A stretch of DNA of 12,094 nt from CAZVYN01 sp964631125. Lineage in GTDB: Bacteria > Eisenbacteria > RBG-16-71-46 > CAIMUX01. Every line of letters begins with the position of its first letter. Positions within the stretch are counted from its first letter, which is position 1. Below are positions 7,785-12,094 of the stretch, in pieces. The position numbers and the translations under genes were made by a program. Under the pieces are notes generated by a model. That model was not told the origin of the DNA and searched no databases. It worked only from the letters and a program-made list of their open reading frames with translations. Location: contig CAZVYN010000098.1 in the NCBI GenBank assembly GCA_964631125.1, positions 1-12,094 of the forward strand, given 5' to 3'.

Positions 7785-8068
7785 GGAGGCGGACCTTCGG
7801 GGCGGCCCCCGTCATCTTCGCGGGGTTCGCCGAGCAGCGCGCGCAGCGTGTCGAGTCGCACTTCGGGACGATCGTAGAAACCTTCGGAGAGTCGACGACG
7901 CGCCTCGAGCACCTTCTCGGTGCGGATCTCGGGCGTCTCGGACTCGGGGGACGCGAGAGGCTCGGGCGAGTCGGCTCGCGGCGCCCTGGCCGCCTCTTTG
8001 GCGTCGGCCTTCGCTCTCAGGGATTCGATCGAGACGATCTTCGGTCGTCCTGTCTTCTCGACCGCCAT
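7781..8068 (-). CDS. flgM: FlgM-like anti-sigma-28 factor
   Basis: A 95-residue protein, close to the 97 residues of Salmonella FlgM. The N-terminal half is polar and probably disordered, as in FlgM. The C-terminal part (about 48-79), IRTEKVLEARRRLSEGFYD continuing RPEVRLDTLRALL, matches the FlgM core of an E-K-V helix, a G-x-Y turn and a second helix with leucines. FlgM binds FliA (sigma-28) in the cytoplasm and is exported through the finished hook-basal body, releasing late gene expression. The start at 8068 was chosen for its GAGG five bases upstream. Upstream in-frame ATGs (8113, 8194) would overlap the preceding gene and add arginine-rich sequence foreign to FlgM. The stop overlaps the pilZ start. 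The match is by eye and the first helix is only moderately conserved, so the name is probable rather than certain. Confidence 0.72.
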   Translation of the reverse strand: MAVEKTGRPKIVSIESLRAKADAKEAARAPRADSPEPLASPESETPEIRTEKVLEARRRLSEGFYDRPEVRLDTLRALLGEPREDDGGRPEGPPP

Positions 8069-8071
8069 CGG

Positions 8072-8077
8072 TTCCTC
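8072..8077 (-). promoter_or_regulatory. Shine-Dalgarno deciding the flgM start
   Basis: The minus strand reads GAGGAACCGATG. GAGG ends five bases before the ATG at 8068. The upstream ATG at 8113 has no comparable site and lies inside the preceding gene. Confidence 0.6.
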
Positions 8078-8091
8078 GACTTTCGTTCGCT

Positions 8092-8430
8092 TCACGCGCG
8101 CTCGTGGATCCATCTCGGGGGATCGGTCTGTTGTCCGGCGAATCGTTGCGCGCCGCGCGTCCCCTCGAGTTCGGCCCGGGTCGCAGTTTCCCAAGTGGCG
8201 GCCAACTGTAGCGCGCGTTCGACCGCGTCGAGATCGTCGGACAAACGACGTCTCCGGGCCGAGGGCGAAACCTCGGCCGACGTCTCCGCCGACGCGTGGG
8301 CCTCGATCTGCGCGGAGAGCAACTCGGCCGCCTCGGCCAGCAGTTCGATGGCCCGATCGGCCTCTCCCTCGGCGGCGGCTTGTTCGGCTCGGGCGAGCCG
8401 CGCGACCACGTCCTGGTCGTCCGGATGCAT
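8092..8430 (-). CDS. Small helical protein of unknown function between fliD and flgM
   Basis: I do not recognise this 112-residue protein. It is strongly predicted helical: an Ala/Glu-rich amphipathic helix at about 6-46 and another at about 60-92, separated by a Ser/Ala/Glu linker. It has no signal peptide or membrane span and ends in a short polar tail. The start is well supported, with GGAGG five bases before the ATG (8436-8440 on the plus strand). It lies 23 bases upstream of flgM and 143 bases downstream of fliD. Its size, helicity and position next to fliS and fliD would suit an export chaperone of the FliT or FlgN kind, but no diagnostic residues are visible. The role is a hypothesis from context only. 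That it is a real gene is well supported by the ribosome binding site and spacing. Confidence 0.7.
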   Translation of the reverse strand: MHPDDQDVVARLARAEQAAAEGEADRAIELLAEAAELLSAQIEAHASAETSAEVSPSARRRRLSDDLDAVERALQLAATWETATRAELEGTRGAQRFAGQQTDPPRWIHERA

Positions 8431-8483
8431 GGGATCCTCCCGCGGGCCGGAGACCGTCCTACCGTGGTGGCGGGACGGCCGAA

Positions 8484-8516
8484 CCGGCCGGTCTCCTGCA
8501 GAGACCTATCGGCCGG
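8484..8516 (-). repeat. Inverted repeat in the fliD-downstream gap
   Basis: CCGGCCGGTCTC (8484-8495) pairs with GAGACC (8501-8506) and, after a 4-base bulge TATC, with GGCCGG (8511-8516). This gives 12 base pairs around a 5-base loop. The bulge and the GGCC after it form the core of the sigma-28-like -10, so the structure overlaps the candidate promoter and start site. No T-run follows on either strand. It may be regulatory or a weak fliD 3' end. Confidence 0.4.
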
Positions 8517-8533
8517 CGACGGGCGATCCTTGA
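8506..8533 (-). promoter_or_regulatory. Candidate sigma-28 (FliA) promoter for the unknown-flgM-pilZ unit
   Basis: On the minus strand, GCCGATAG (8513-8506) matches seven of eight bases of the sigma-28 -10 element GCCGATAA. TCAA (8533-8530) lies 16 bases upstream, where TAAA at 15 is expected. Transcription would begin near 8499, about 70 bases before the ATG at 8430. The -10 is good and the -35 weak. A late promoter here would fit flgM, which is often under sigma-28 control. Confidence 0.45.
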
Positions 8534-8573
8534 TCGCGGAGGAGGGTCCGCTTGGTCCGCATAGGCCGATCGG

Positions 8574-10013
8574 CTAGCCGAAGATGGCGTCGTTGCTGGT
8601 GAGGAGGCCGCCCAGGTAGTCGCGCTGACTGTTGAGCGAGCTGATGGTCGACTCGAGCTGCGCCAGGCGACCGAGCAGCGTCTCTTCCTGTCGAGCGAAG
8701 CTCTTCGTCTGCGTCTTGATCCGCTGTTCGATCGATCGGATCCGCCCGTTCAGCGTCTCCTGCCTCGAAGTCAAGAGACCGCCGCTGCGCGCGTAGCGAT
8801 CGAGCGTGTCGCTCAGCCGCTTGCCCGCGCTTCCATCGGCGGCGAAGAAGTTCTCGACGGAAGACGCGGATTGGAGGAGCGCGCTCGCCAACAGGCTCGG
8901 ATCGGAAAGTGTGAGTCTGCCTTCCCGATCGGCGGTCACTCCGAGCGCGCCGGCCGACAACGTCGCGCTCCCCACGGTCGGCGCGAGCGCGTCGCGCAGT
9001 TCGCTCCGCAACTGCCGCAATGACTCATCCCCGGCCAGGGCGCCTCGGGTCGAGCCGGCGCGGTCGGACGGCCGAGTCTGATTGCGCACCTCGGTCAGCG
9101 TCGCGTTGAACGCGGCGATGAACTCCTCCATCCGCGCCTTCGCGGCTTCGACGTCGCGCTCGATCTGGATGCTCCGCGTCTCGGCCGAAGGCGCGTGGAG
9201 TCGCACCGACACTCCCGGCAGGAGGTCGGTCAATTCGTTCGTTCTCGCCGTGACCGGCACGCCGTTGACGACGACCTTGGCGTCGGCGCCCGCCTGTACC
9301 GTGGCCGGATGCGTCGAGTTCTCGGTCTCTCGGCCCGCCAATCCGAGGCGCGCCATGACATCGCCCTCGAGGTCGACGATCTCGGTCACGCGGGCGTCTT
9401 GTCCCGAATCGCGCGTCGAGAGCAGCAACCGGATCTGTCCCGTGGAGGTCTGCACCACCGAGGCCGAGACTGCCGCCGACGAGCCGTTGATCCCCTCGGC
9501 GACCGCCTCCAGCGACGCGCGGCCGAGCGGTCCGGCCGGCAGTTCGATCGAGAGCTCGGTCTCGGTCGACACGCCCTTCAGGCGAAAGCGGACCGCGGTC
9601 GGCTCGCCGAATTCACTGGCCATCAGACTGTCCGCGGTGCGCGACTCGGGCGTCGCGGCTTCGGCCGAGAACTCGCCCGAGGCGAGACTGTGCCGCGTCG
9701 CCAACGCGTCGACGCGCAGGGTAAAGGTGCCGGCGCTGGCCTGCGCCGTGGCCGAGACCGCCACCGTCCGTTCGTCGGACCCCTCGACCCGCACCGCGCG
9801 GAGCGGATTCGCACTGGATCGCACGGAAAGGTTCTGCGTCAGCCGCTTCAATTCGGAGAGCCGAGAGCCGAGCGATCGGTAGGACTTGAGTTGCTCATCG
9901 AGCTGCGAGCGCTGTGTCTGCAGGGCGAGCAGCGGCCGTTTGACCGGAGCGAGCAGTTGTTGCGCGAGCGCGCGGAGGCTGGCGTTGCCGGTGGTCGAGA
10001 CTGCGATCGGCAT
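8574..10013 (-). CDS. fliD: Flagellar filament cap protein FliD (hook-associated protein 2)
   Basis: A 479-residue secreted structural protein, within the normal FliD range. The N-terminal FliD_N part (about 10-100) is a heptad-like helix (ALAQQLLAPVKRPLLALQTQ onward) followed by a beta domain beginning ASAGTFTLRVDALATRHS (92-109). The central domain (about 235-310) contains the family pattern KVVVNGVPV...NELTDLLPGVSVRL. The C-terminal region (about 385-470) contains ENFFAAD, then a long coiled coil ending in LNSQRDYLGGLL. FliD caps the filament and folds flagellin as it is added. GAGGAG (10021-10026), seven bases upstream and inside the end of fliS, fixes the start; the genes are three bases apart. 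The usual N-terminal GLxSGLD motif is not obvious. Identification is firm. Confidence 0.93.
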   Translation of the reverse strand: MPIAVSTTGNASLRALAQQLLAPVKRPLLALQTQRSQLDEQLKSYRSLGSRLSELKRLTQNLSVRSSANPLRAVRVEGSDERTVAVSATAQASAGTFTLRVDALATRHSLASGEFSAEAATPESRTADSLMASEFGEPTAVRFRLKGVSTETELSIELPAGPLGRASLEAVAEGINGSSAAVSASVVQTSTGQIRLLLSTRDSGQDARVTEIVDLEGDVMARLGLAGRETENSTHPATVQAGADAKVVVNGVPVTARTNELTDLLPGVSVRLHAPSAETRSIQIERDVEAAKARMEEFIAAFNATLTEVRNQTRPSDRAGSTRGALAGDESLRQLRSELRDALAPTVGSATLSAGALGVTADREGRLTLSDPSLLASALLQSASSVENFFAADGSAGKRLSDTLDRYARSGGLLTSRQETLNGRIRSIEQRIKTQTKSFARQEETLLGRLAQLESTISSLNSQRDYLGGLLTSNDAIFG

Positions 10014-10016
10014 GGA

Positions 10017-10376
10017 CTAGCTCCTCGTCAACGCGCGACGCCATGTCTCGGACAGCTCGGCCAGGATCGTCTCGGCTTCGTCGAGCCTGCCGTCACGCGC
10101 CAGCCGCACCAGATACTCGTAGAGGACGAGCAACTGTCCGGCGACAGGACCGCTCTCCGGGTCGAGGCCGCCGATCAGTTCGCGGATCGCGCGCATGAGG
10201 AGCCCGCGTCGGCCGCTGCGCGCGGCGCCGAGCGCGACGTCGGTCACCTTCAGCGTGAGCTCGCCGGGACCCAGGACCGCGACCGTGTGCTCGCGGTAGA
10301 GACGTAGCGCCTCTCGAGGCAGTGCTTGCCCAGGCGGTGCTTGCCCAGGCGGTGCTTGTCGGCGCATCTCGTTCAT
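10017..10376 (-). CDS. fliS: Flagellin export chaperone FliS, with a proline-rich N-terminal extension
   Basis: A 119-residue helical protein. ALRLYREHTVAVLGPGELTL (23-42) aligns with the N-terminal helix and PGEL loop of FliS. The helix at about 82-115 (LLVLYEYLVRLARDGRLDEA, then a Trp-Arg-Arg end) matches the FliS C-terminal helices. FliS binds the C-terminal D0 helix of flagellin and prevents early polymerisation. Placement directly after flagellin and before fliD is the classic order. The first 22 residues are additional to the family core and contain three five-residue repeats, (R/G)QAPP-like, encoded by 15-bp units. No Shine-Dalgarno is visible before the ATG at 10376 or the ATG at 10367, so the exact start is uncertain; translation may be coupled or leaderless-like. 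Confidence 0.82.
   Translation of the reverse strand: MNEMRRQAPPGQAPPGQALPREALRLYREHTVAVLGPGELTLKVTDVALGAARSGRRGLLMRAIRELIGGLDPESGPVAGQLLVLYEYLVRLARDGRLDEAETILAELSETWRRALTRS
10317..10361 (-). repeat. Three 15-bp tandem units within fliS
   Basis: On the plus strand the unit AGGCGGTGCTTGCCC occurs three times. The first copy has one change (AGGCAGT...) and the third has two (...TTGTCG). In the fliS frame they encode RQAPP-GQAPP-GQALP. Being a multiple of three, copy-number change would keep the frame. Confidence 0.85.
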
Positions 10377-10392
10377 GGAGGATGAGAGGGTT

Positions 10393-10421
10393 CAGGGAGC
10401 CGGCGCGAGACCGGCTCCCTG
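10393..10421 (-). terminator. Hairpin after the flagellin gene (attenuator-like)
   Basis: A perfect 11-bp inverted repeat (CAGGGAGCCGG / CCGGCTCCCTG) with a 7-base loop lies 12 bases past the flagellin stop. On the minus strand it is followed by AACCCTCTCATCC, with no T-run. Partial termination or 3'-end protection of an abundant flagellin mRNA, with read-through into fliS-fliD, is the likely role. It ends 16 bases before the fliS ATG. Confidence 0.55.
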
Positions 10422-10433
10422 CACGCCTACTCA

Positions 10434-11273
10434 CTAACCGAAGAGCGCCAGGATCGACTGACCGTTCATGTTGGCCTGCGCCAGCATGGCGGTCGACGTC
10501 TGCTGCAGGATTTGCATCTTCGACAACTCCAGCTGTTCCTTCGCCATGTCGGCGTTGCGGATCCGGCTGAAGGCCGACTCGGTGTTGACCTGCGCGATCG
10601 AGATGCTGTTCTCCTTGAGCGTCAGACGATTCGTGAGTGAACCGATGCCGGTCAGCCCCGAGTTGATCGTCCGCAAGGCGGTGTCGATCTCGTCTTTGTA
10701 CTGGGTGTAGTTCGTCGAATCGATGGCGTCGTTCGGCGTCAACGCGACCAGGTTCTCCATCCCGAGCGCGCCCGGCGTGAAGACACCGAGGTCGAAGATC
10801 GTGCTGTCGTTCTCACCGGTCTGGAAGCTGAGCGAACTCGACGAGTTGAGCATGGCCAGCCCGTTGAACGAGGTCTGCTCCGCGATGTCCTGGATTTCCG
10901 CCATCATCTGGGAGAGTTCCTGACTGATCGCCTTGCGCTCCTCGGTTCCGAGCGTGTCGCTTGCGGCCGCCACGATCTTCTCACCCATTCCGACCAAGAT
11001 GTCGTTGATGCTGAGTAGACCGCCCTCCGCCACCGCGACCATGTTCTTCGCCTGGCCGATGTTGTCGTAGACCGCCTGCAGCGTCCGATTCCGGGCGTCG
11101 AGCTTGCTCGAGATCGACATTCCCGACGGATCGTCAGCGGCGTTGTTGATGCGCTTGCCCGTCCCCAACCTGAGCTGATGCGTCGCTACGTTCTGGTTCA
11201 CGTCCCGGAGCGTGGCGAGGATGTTCAGCCCCTGGATGTTGGAGCGGATTCTGGAAAGATCGCTTCCGGCCAT
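10434..11273 (-). CDS. fliC: Flagellin (short, D0/D1 only)
   Basis: A 279-residue flagellin, short because the variable D2/D3 domains are almost absent. The N-terminal domain (about 8-145) has SNIQGLNILATL, the RLGTGKRINNAADDPSGMSIS signature (35-55) and a coiled helix region. The C-terminal domain (about 190-279) has the family end MAKEQLELSKMQILQQ through MLAQANMNGQSILALFG. It is exported by the flagellar type III system and builds the filament; FliS should bind the last helix. The ATG at 11273 was chosen because upstream in-frame sequence (to 11357) has no flagellin character. Even so, the protein starts with MAGSDLSRIR, about eight residues longer than the usual MxIxxN start. The GGGAGGG ribosome binding site lies 10 bases upstream. 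The gene has its own promoter region downstream of the csrA terminator. Confidence 0.96.
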   Translation of the reverse strand: MAGSDLSRIRSNIQGLNILATLRDVNQNVATHQLRLGTGKRINNAADDPSGMSISSKLDARNRTLQAVYDNIGQAKNMVAVAEGGLLSINDILVGMGEKIVAAASDTLGTEERKAISQELSQMMAEIQDIAEQTSFNGLAMLNSSSSLSFQTGENDSTIFDLGVFTPGALGMENLVALTPNDAIDSTNYTQYKDEIDTALRTINSGLTGIGSLTNRLTLKENSISIAQVNTESAFSRIRNADMAKEQLELSKMQILQQTSTAMLAQANMNGQSILALFG

Positions 11274-11283
11274 CTTGGGATAA

Positions 11284-11293
11284 CCCTCCCTAG
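11284..11293 (-). promoter_or_regulatory. Flagellin Shine-Dalgarno overlapping a possible CsrA site
   Basis: The minus-strand leader reads CTAGGGAGGGTTATCCCAAG before the ATG. GGGAGGG (11290-11284) is the ribosome binding site, and AGGGA within it (11291-11287) fits the A-N-GGA core recognised by CsrA. A CsrA dimer bound here would block initiation, as in the Bacillus hag leader. With csrA immediately upstream this is plausible but is a motif match only. Confidence 0.45.
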
Positions 11294-11296
11294 TCG

Positions 11297-11318
11297 CGGT
11301 TGCCCGCTGCGGCAACCG
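11297..11318 (-). repeat. 8-bp stem-loop in the flagellin leader or promoter
   Basis: CGGTTGCC (11297-11304) pairs perfectly with GGCAACCG (11311-11318) around a 6-base loop. One arm contains the -12 TTGC of the sigma-54-like element. If transcription begins upstream at the sigma-28-like site, this would be an mRNA hairpin just before the ribosome binding site. Confidence 0.5.
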
Positions 11319-11326
11319 GGTTTCCG
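11312..11326 (-). promoter_or_regulatory. Candidate sigma-54 (-24/-12) promoter for flagellin
   Basis: The minus strand reads CGGAAACCCGGTTGCC, giving the invariant GG-N10-GC spacing with a perfect TTGC -12 box. The -24 box is a poor match (CGGAAAC against TGGCACG). Transcription would start near 11301, leaving a leader of about 28 bases. A sigma-54 activator is encoded 6 kb downstream, which adds some weight. It competes with the sigma-28-like site at 11388-11416. Confidence 0.35.
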
Positions 11327-11387
11327 TACCCTGTGGCTGAGGCTCCGGCTTCCTCACTCGGAAGGGGCCGGGTGCCTCTCGCTTGGG

Positions 11388-11416
11388 TCATCGGTAGATC
11401 CCGCGGGCGACCTTTA
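11388..11416 (-). promoter_or_regulatory. Candidate sigma-28 promoter for flagellin
   Basis: On the minus strand TAAA (11416-11413) and ACCGATGA (11395-11388) resemble the sigma-28 elements TAAA and GCCGATAA (six of eight). The gap is 17 bases instead of 15, which weakens the call. Transcription would start near 11381, with a leader of about 108 bases that includes the 11297-11318 hairpin. The rest of the 255-bp gap shows no gene. Confidence 0.35.
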
Positions 11417-11460
11417 GGGGATTCCAGGCACAACGAGAACTCACTCGAACGCGCGCCCGT

Positions 11461-11492
11461 AAACGAAAGAGGCCCAGGGATTCCTGGGCCTC
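11461..11492 (-). terminator. Intrinsic terminator of csrA
   Basis: A perfect 10-bp inverted repeat, GAGGCCCAGG / CCTGGGCCTC (11469-11478 and 11483-11492), with a 4-base loop. On the minus strand it is followed by TTTCGTTT. It lies about 35 bases after the csrA stop and is the only convincing Rho-independent terminator in the window. Confidence 0.8.
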
Positions 11493-11528
11493 GCTCGATT
11501 GGAACTCGTGGGGAGGATCTCGCGGTCG

Positions 11529-11801
11529 CTACGGTCCGGCCGAACCGGCGCTGTCTTCTTCGCCGCGACGCTTCGCCTTGCTGAAGATCTGGGCGACCTC
11601 CTTGAGCGACTTGGCCGAGATCCCGGACGCGCGACGGTTCTCGTCGCGGATCCGCTCGTAGATCTCCTCGCGGTGGACAGCGACGTTCGGGGGCGCGTCG
11701 ATGCCCAACTTGACCTGACCACCCTTCACGTCCAGGACAATGATCTTGATCTTGTCCCCGATCCGGATGTTCTCCCCTAACTTCCGTGTCAGGATGAGCA
11801 T
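11529..11801 (-). CDS. csrA: Carbon storage regulator / translational repressor CsrA
   Basis: A 90-residue CsrA. The conserved domain is complete: MLILTRKLGENIRIGDKIKI (with the RNA-contacting L4 and R6), GGQVKLGIDAPPNVAVHREE (28-46, with key R44) and the helix EIYERI. CsrA dimers bind A-N-GGA motifs in leaders and usually block ribosome access. Family members are commonly 55-75 residues, so the last 25-30 residues are an extension, a basic helix (SLKEVAQIFSKAKRR) then an acidic tail; its function is unknown. The ATG at 11801 has GGAGGG seven bases upstream; the five-residue longer reading from 11816 is rejected. The next gene is flagellin, the known target in Bacillus and others. FliW, the usual CsrA antagonist in such clusters, is not in the window. 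Confidence 0.96.
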   Translation of the reverse strand: MLILTRKLGENIRIGDKIKIIVLDVKGGQVKLGIDAPPNVAVHREEIYERIRDENRRASGISAKSLKEVAQIFSKAKRRGEEDSAGSAGP

Positions 11802-11808
11802 CGTCGCT

Positions 11809-11814
11809 CCCTCC
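11809..11814 (-). promoter_or_regulatory. Strong Shine-Dalgarno of csrA
   Basis: GGAGGG is seven bases before the ATG at 11801 and overlaps the upstream alternative start at 11816, ruling that one out. The sequence TTGGAGGG has no leading A for an A-N-GGA motif, so autorepression by CsrA at this exact site is not supported. Confidence 0.75.
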
Positions 11815-11828
11815 AATAGCCCGGGCCG

Positions 11829-11844
11829 GCTCGCTCAGGCGAGC
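11829..11844 (-). repeat. Small hairpin in the csrA leader
   Basis: GCTCGC and GCGAGC form a perfect 6-bp stem with a 4-base loop, about 15 bases upstream of the csrA ribosome binding site. An 8-base palindrome TTGCGCAA (11861-11868) lies further upstream. No clear promoter is visible in the 89-bp gap, so csrA may be read from the upstream gene. Confidence 0.3.
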
Positions 11845-11890
11845 GGTGGGGCAGGGCGAATTGCGCAACTGTCATGGTGATGAAGGCGGC

Positions 11891-12094
11891 CTAGCCGACA
11901 CTGATCCGCAGAGCGGGAGGCTGTCCCGCGGTGACGTGAGTCTGGGTCTCCCCCTTGACGGTGTTCCCCTGGATGACTCCCGGCTGGAACGATCCGCCTC
12001 GGAGCGCACCGCCGTGCATCTTGTTTCCTCGGCCGCTCTCCGCTTGCAGATTGCCCGCTTGCAGATTGCCCGCTTGCAGATTGCCCGCTTGCAG
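11891..12094 (-). CDS. C-terminal end of an unidentified protein with pentapeptide repeats (partial)
   Basis: The last 67 codons of a minus-strand gene, ending in TAG at 11891; the start lies beyond the right edge. The visible protein begins LQA followed by three GNLQA units, then continues ESGRG-NKMHG-GALRG-GSFQP-GVIQG-NTVKG before TQTHVTAGQPPALRISVG. All nine blocks stay in the same five-residue register, mostly with a hydrophobic residue at the centre and Gly or Asn at the edges. This looks like a degenerate pentapeptide-repeat or other solenoid. I do not recognise the family. It is not flgL or fliW, the usual csrA neighbours. The stop is 89 bp upstream of the csrA ATG, so the genes may be co-transcribed. 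The open frame, position and orientation support a real gene, but it is short. Confidence 0.6.
   Translation of the reverse strand: MQAGNLQAGNLQAGNLQAESGRGNKMHGGALRGGSFQPGVIQGNTVKGETQTHVTAGQPPALRISVG
12041..12094 (-). repeat. Perfect 15-bp tandem repeat at the right edge (at least 3.6 copies)
   Basis: On the plus strand CGCTTGCAGATTGCC is repeated without a mismatch three times plus nine bases, then cut by the window edge. In the minus-strand frame each unit encodes LQAGN. The perfect identity points to recent expansion or ongoing slippage. Confidence 0.9.

Noticed and set aside
8484..8516. Inverted repeat as an intrinsic terminator for fliD
   Set aside because: No T-run follows on the minus strand and it overlaps a sigma-28-like -10. 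It is kept only as an inverted repeat.
7442..8533. 363-codon plus-strand open frame over pilZ, flgM and the small ORF
   Set aside because: It is a shadow frame. The minus-strand genes it covers have ribosome binding sites, overlaps and recognisable domains.
9195..10307. 370-codon plus-strand open frame over fliD and fliS
   Set aside because: It lies antisense to two recognised flagellar proteins and is low-complexity and Arg/Gly/Gln-rich.
11274..11357. Longer flagellin starting at 11357
   Set aside because: The added 28 residues have no flagellin character and would overlie the ribosome binding site, hairpin and sigma-54-like element.
11290..11868. 192-codon minus-strand frame over csrA and its terminator
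   Set aside because: It is out of frame with csrA, crosses a strong intrinsic terminator and shows no domain.
12041..12094. Short direct repeats as a CRISPR array
   Set aside because: The 15-bp units abut with no spacers and translate to a clean pentapeptide in frame with a downstream stop.

Overview
The window is high-GC, tightly packed bacterial DNA. It holds the late part of a flagellar gene cluster and the edge of a surface-polysaccharide locus, with one metabolic gene between them. A single-membrane-envelope organism looks unlikely: a Wzz-like co-polymerase and an O-antigen-ligase/polymerase-like protein sit beside a sigma-54 activator pair, FlgM, a YcgR-type PilZ protein and CsrA. This suggests a Gram-negative-type (diderm), flagellated bacterium, perhaps deltaproteobacterial or from a poorly cultured high-GC phylum. 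The phylum cannot be fixed from the sequence alone.

Layout, left to right. Positions 1-2940 (minus strand) carry, in transcription order, a Wzz/GNVR chain-length protein, a Wzy_C-type membrane protein and the first 122 codons of a GT4-like glycosyltransferase that leaves the window. Positions 2999-3805 (plus) encode a nitrilase-superfamily amidohydrolase. It diverges from the polysaccharide operon and converges on the regulator gene, sharing a CTAG whose two strands give both stop codons. Positions 3802-6994 (minus) encode a soluble PAS histidine kinase and a sigma-54-dependent response regulator with overlapping reading frames and a plausible housekeeping promoter. Positions 7101-8430 (minus) hold a small helical protein of unknown function, an FlgM-like anti-sigma-28 factor and a YcgR-like PilZ protein; the last two overlap as GTGA. 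Positions 8574-10376 (minus) are fliD and fliS. Positions 10434-11273 are a short flagellin, and 11529-11801 is csrA. The right edge (11891-12094) is the C-terminal end of an unidentified protein with perfect 15-bp (pentapeptide) repeats.

How it fits together. Flagellin, its chaperone FliS and the filament cap FliD are the filament-assembly products. FlgM would hold sigma-28 until the hook-basal body is finished. A good sigma-28-like -10 (GCCGATAG) lies upstream of the unknown-flgM-pilZ unit. The kinase/regulator pair is likely to act on sigma-54 flagellar promoters, as FlgS/FlgR-type pairs do. CsrA probably represses flagellin translation, since the flagellin Shine-Dalgarno overlaps an A-N-GGA motif. 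The PilZ protein would tie motility to cyclic di-GMP. csrA has a clear intrinsic terminator, so flagellin must have its own promoter in the 255-bp gap; both a sigma-54-like and a sigma-28-like candidate are visible there.

No mobile elements, RNA genes or CRISPR arrays are seen. No gene-free stretch exceeds 300 bp. Most of the window is recognisable biology. The less ordinary parts are the repeat-bearing edge protein, the helical ORF between fliD and flgM, the flgM-pilZ coupling and the flagellin leader.
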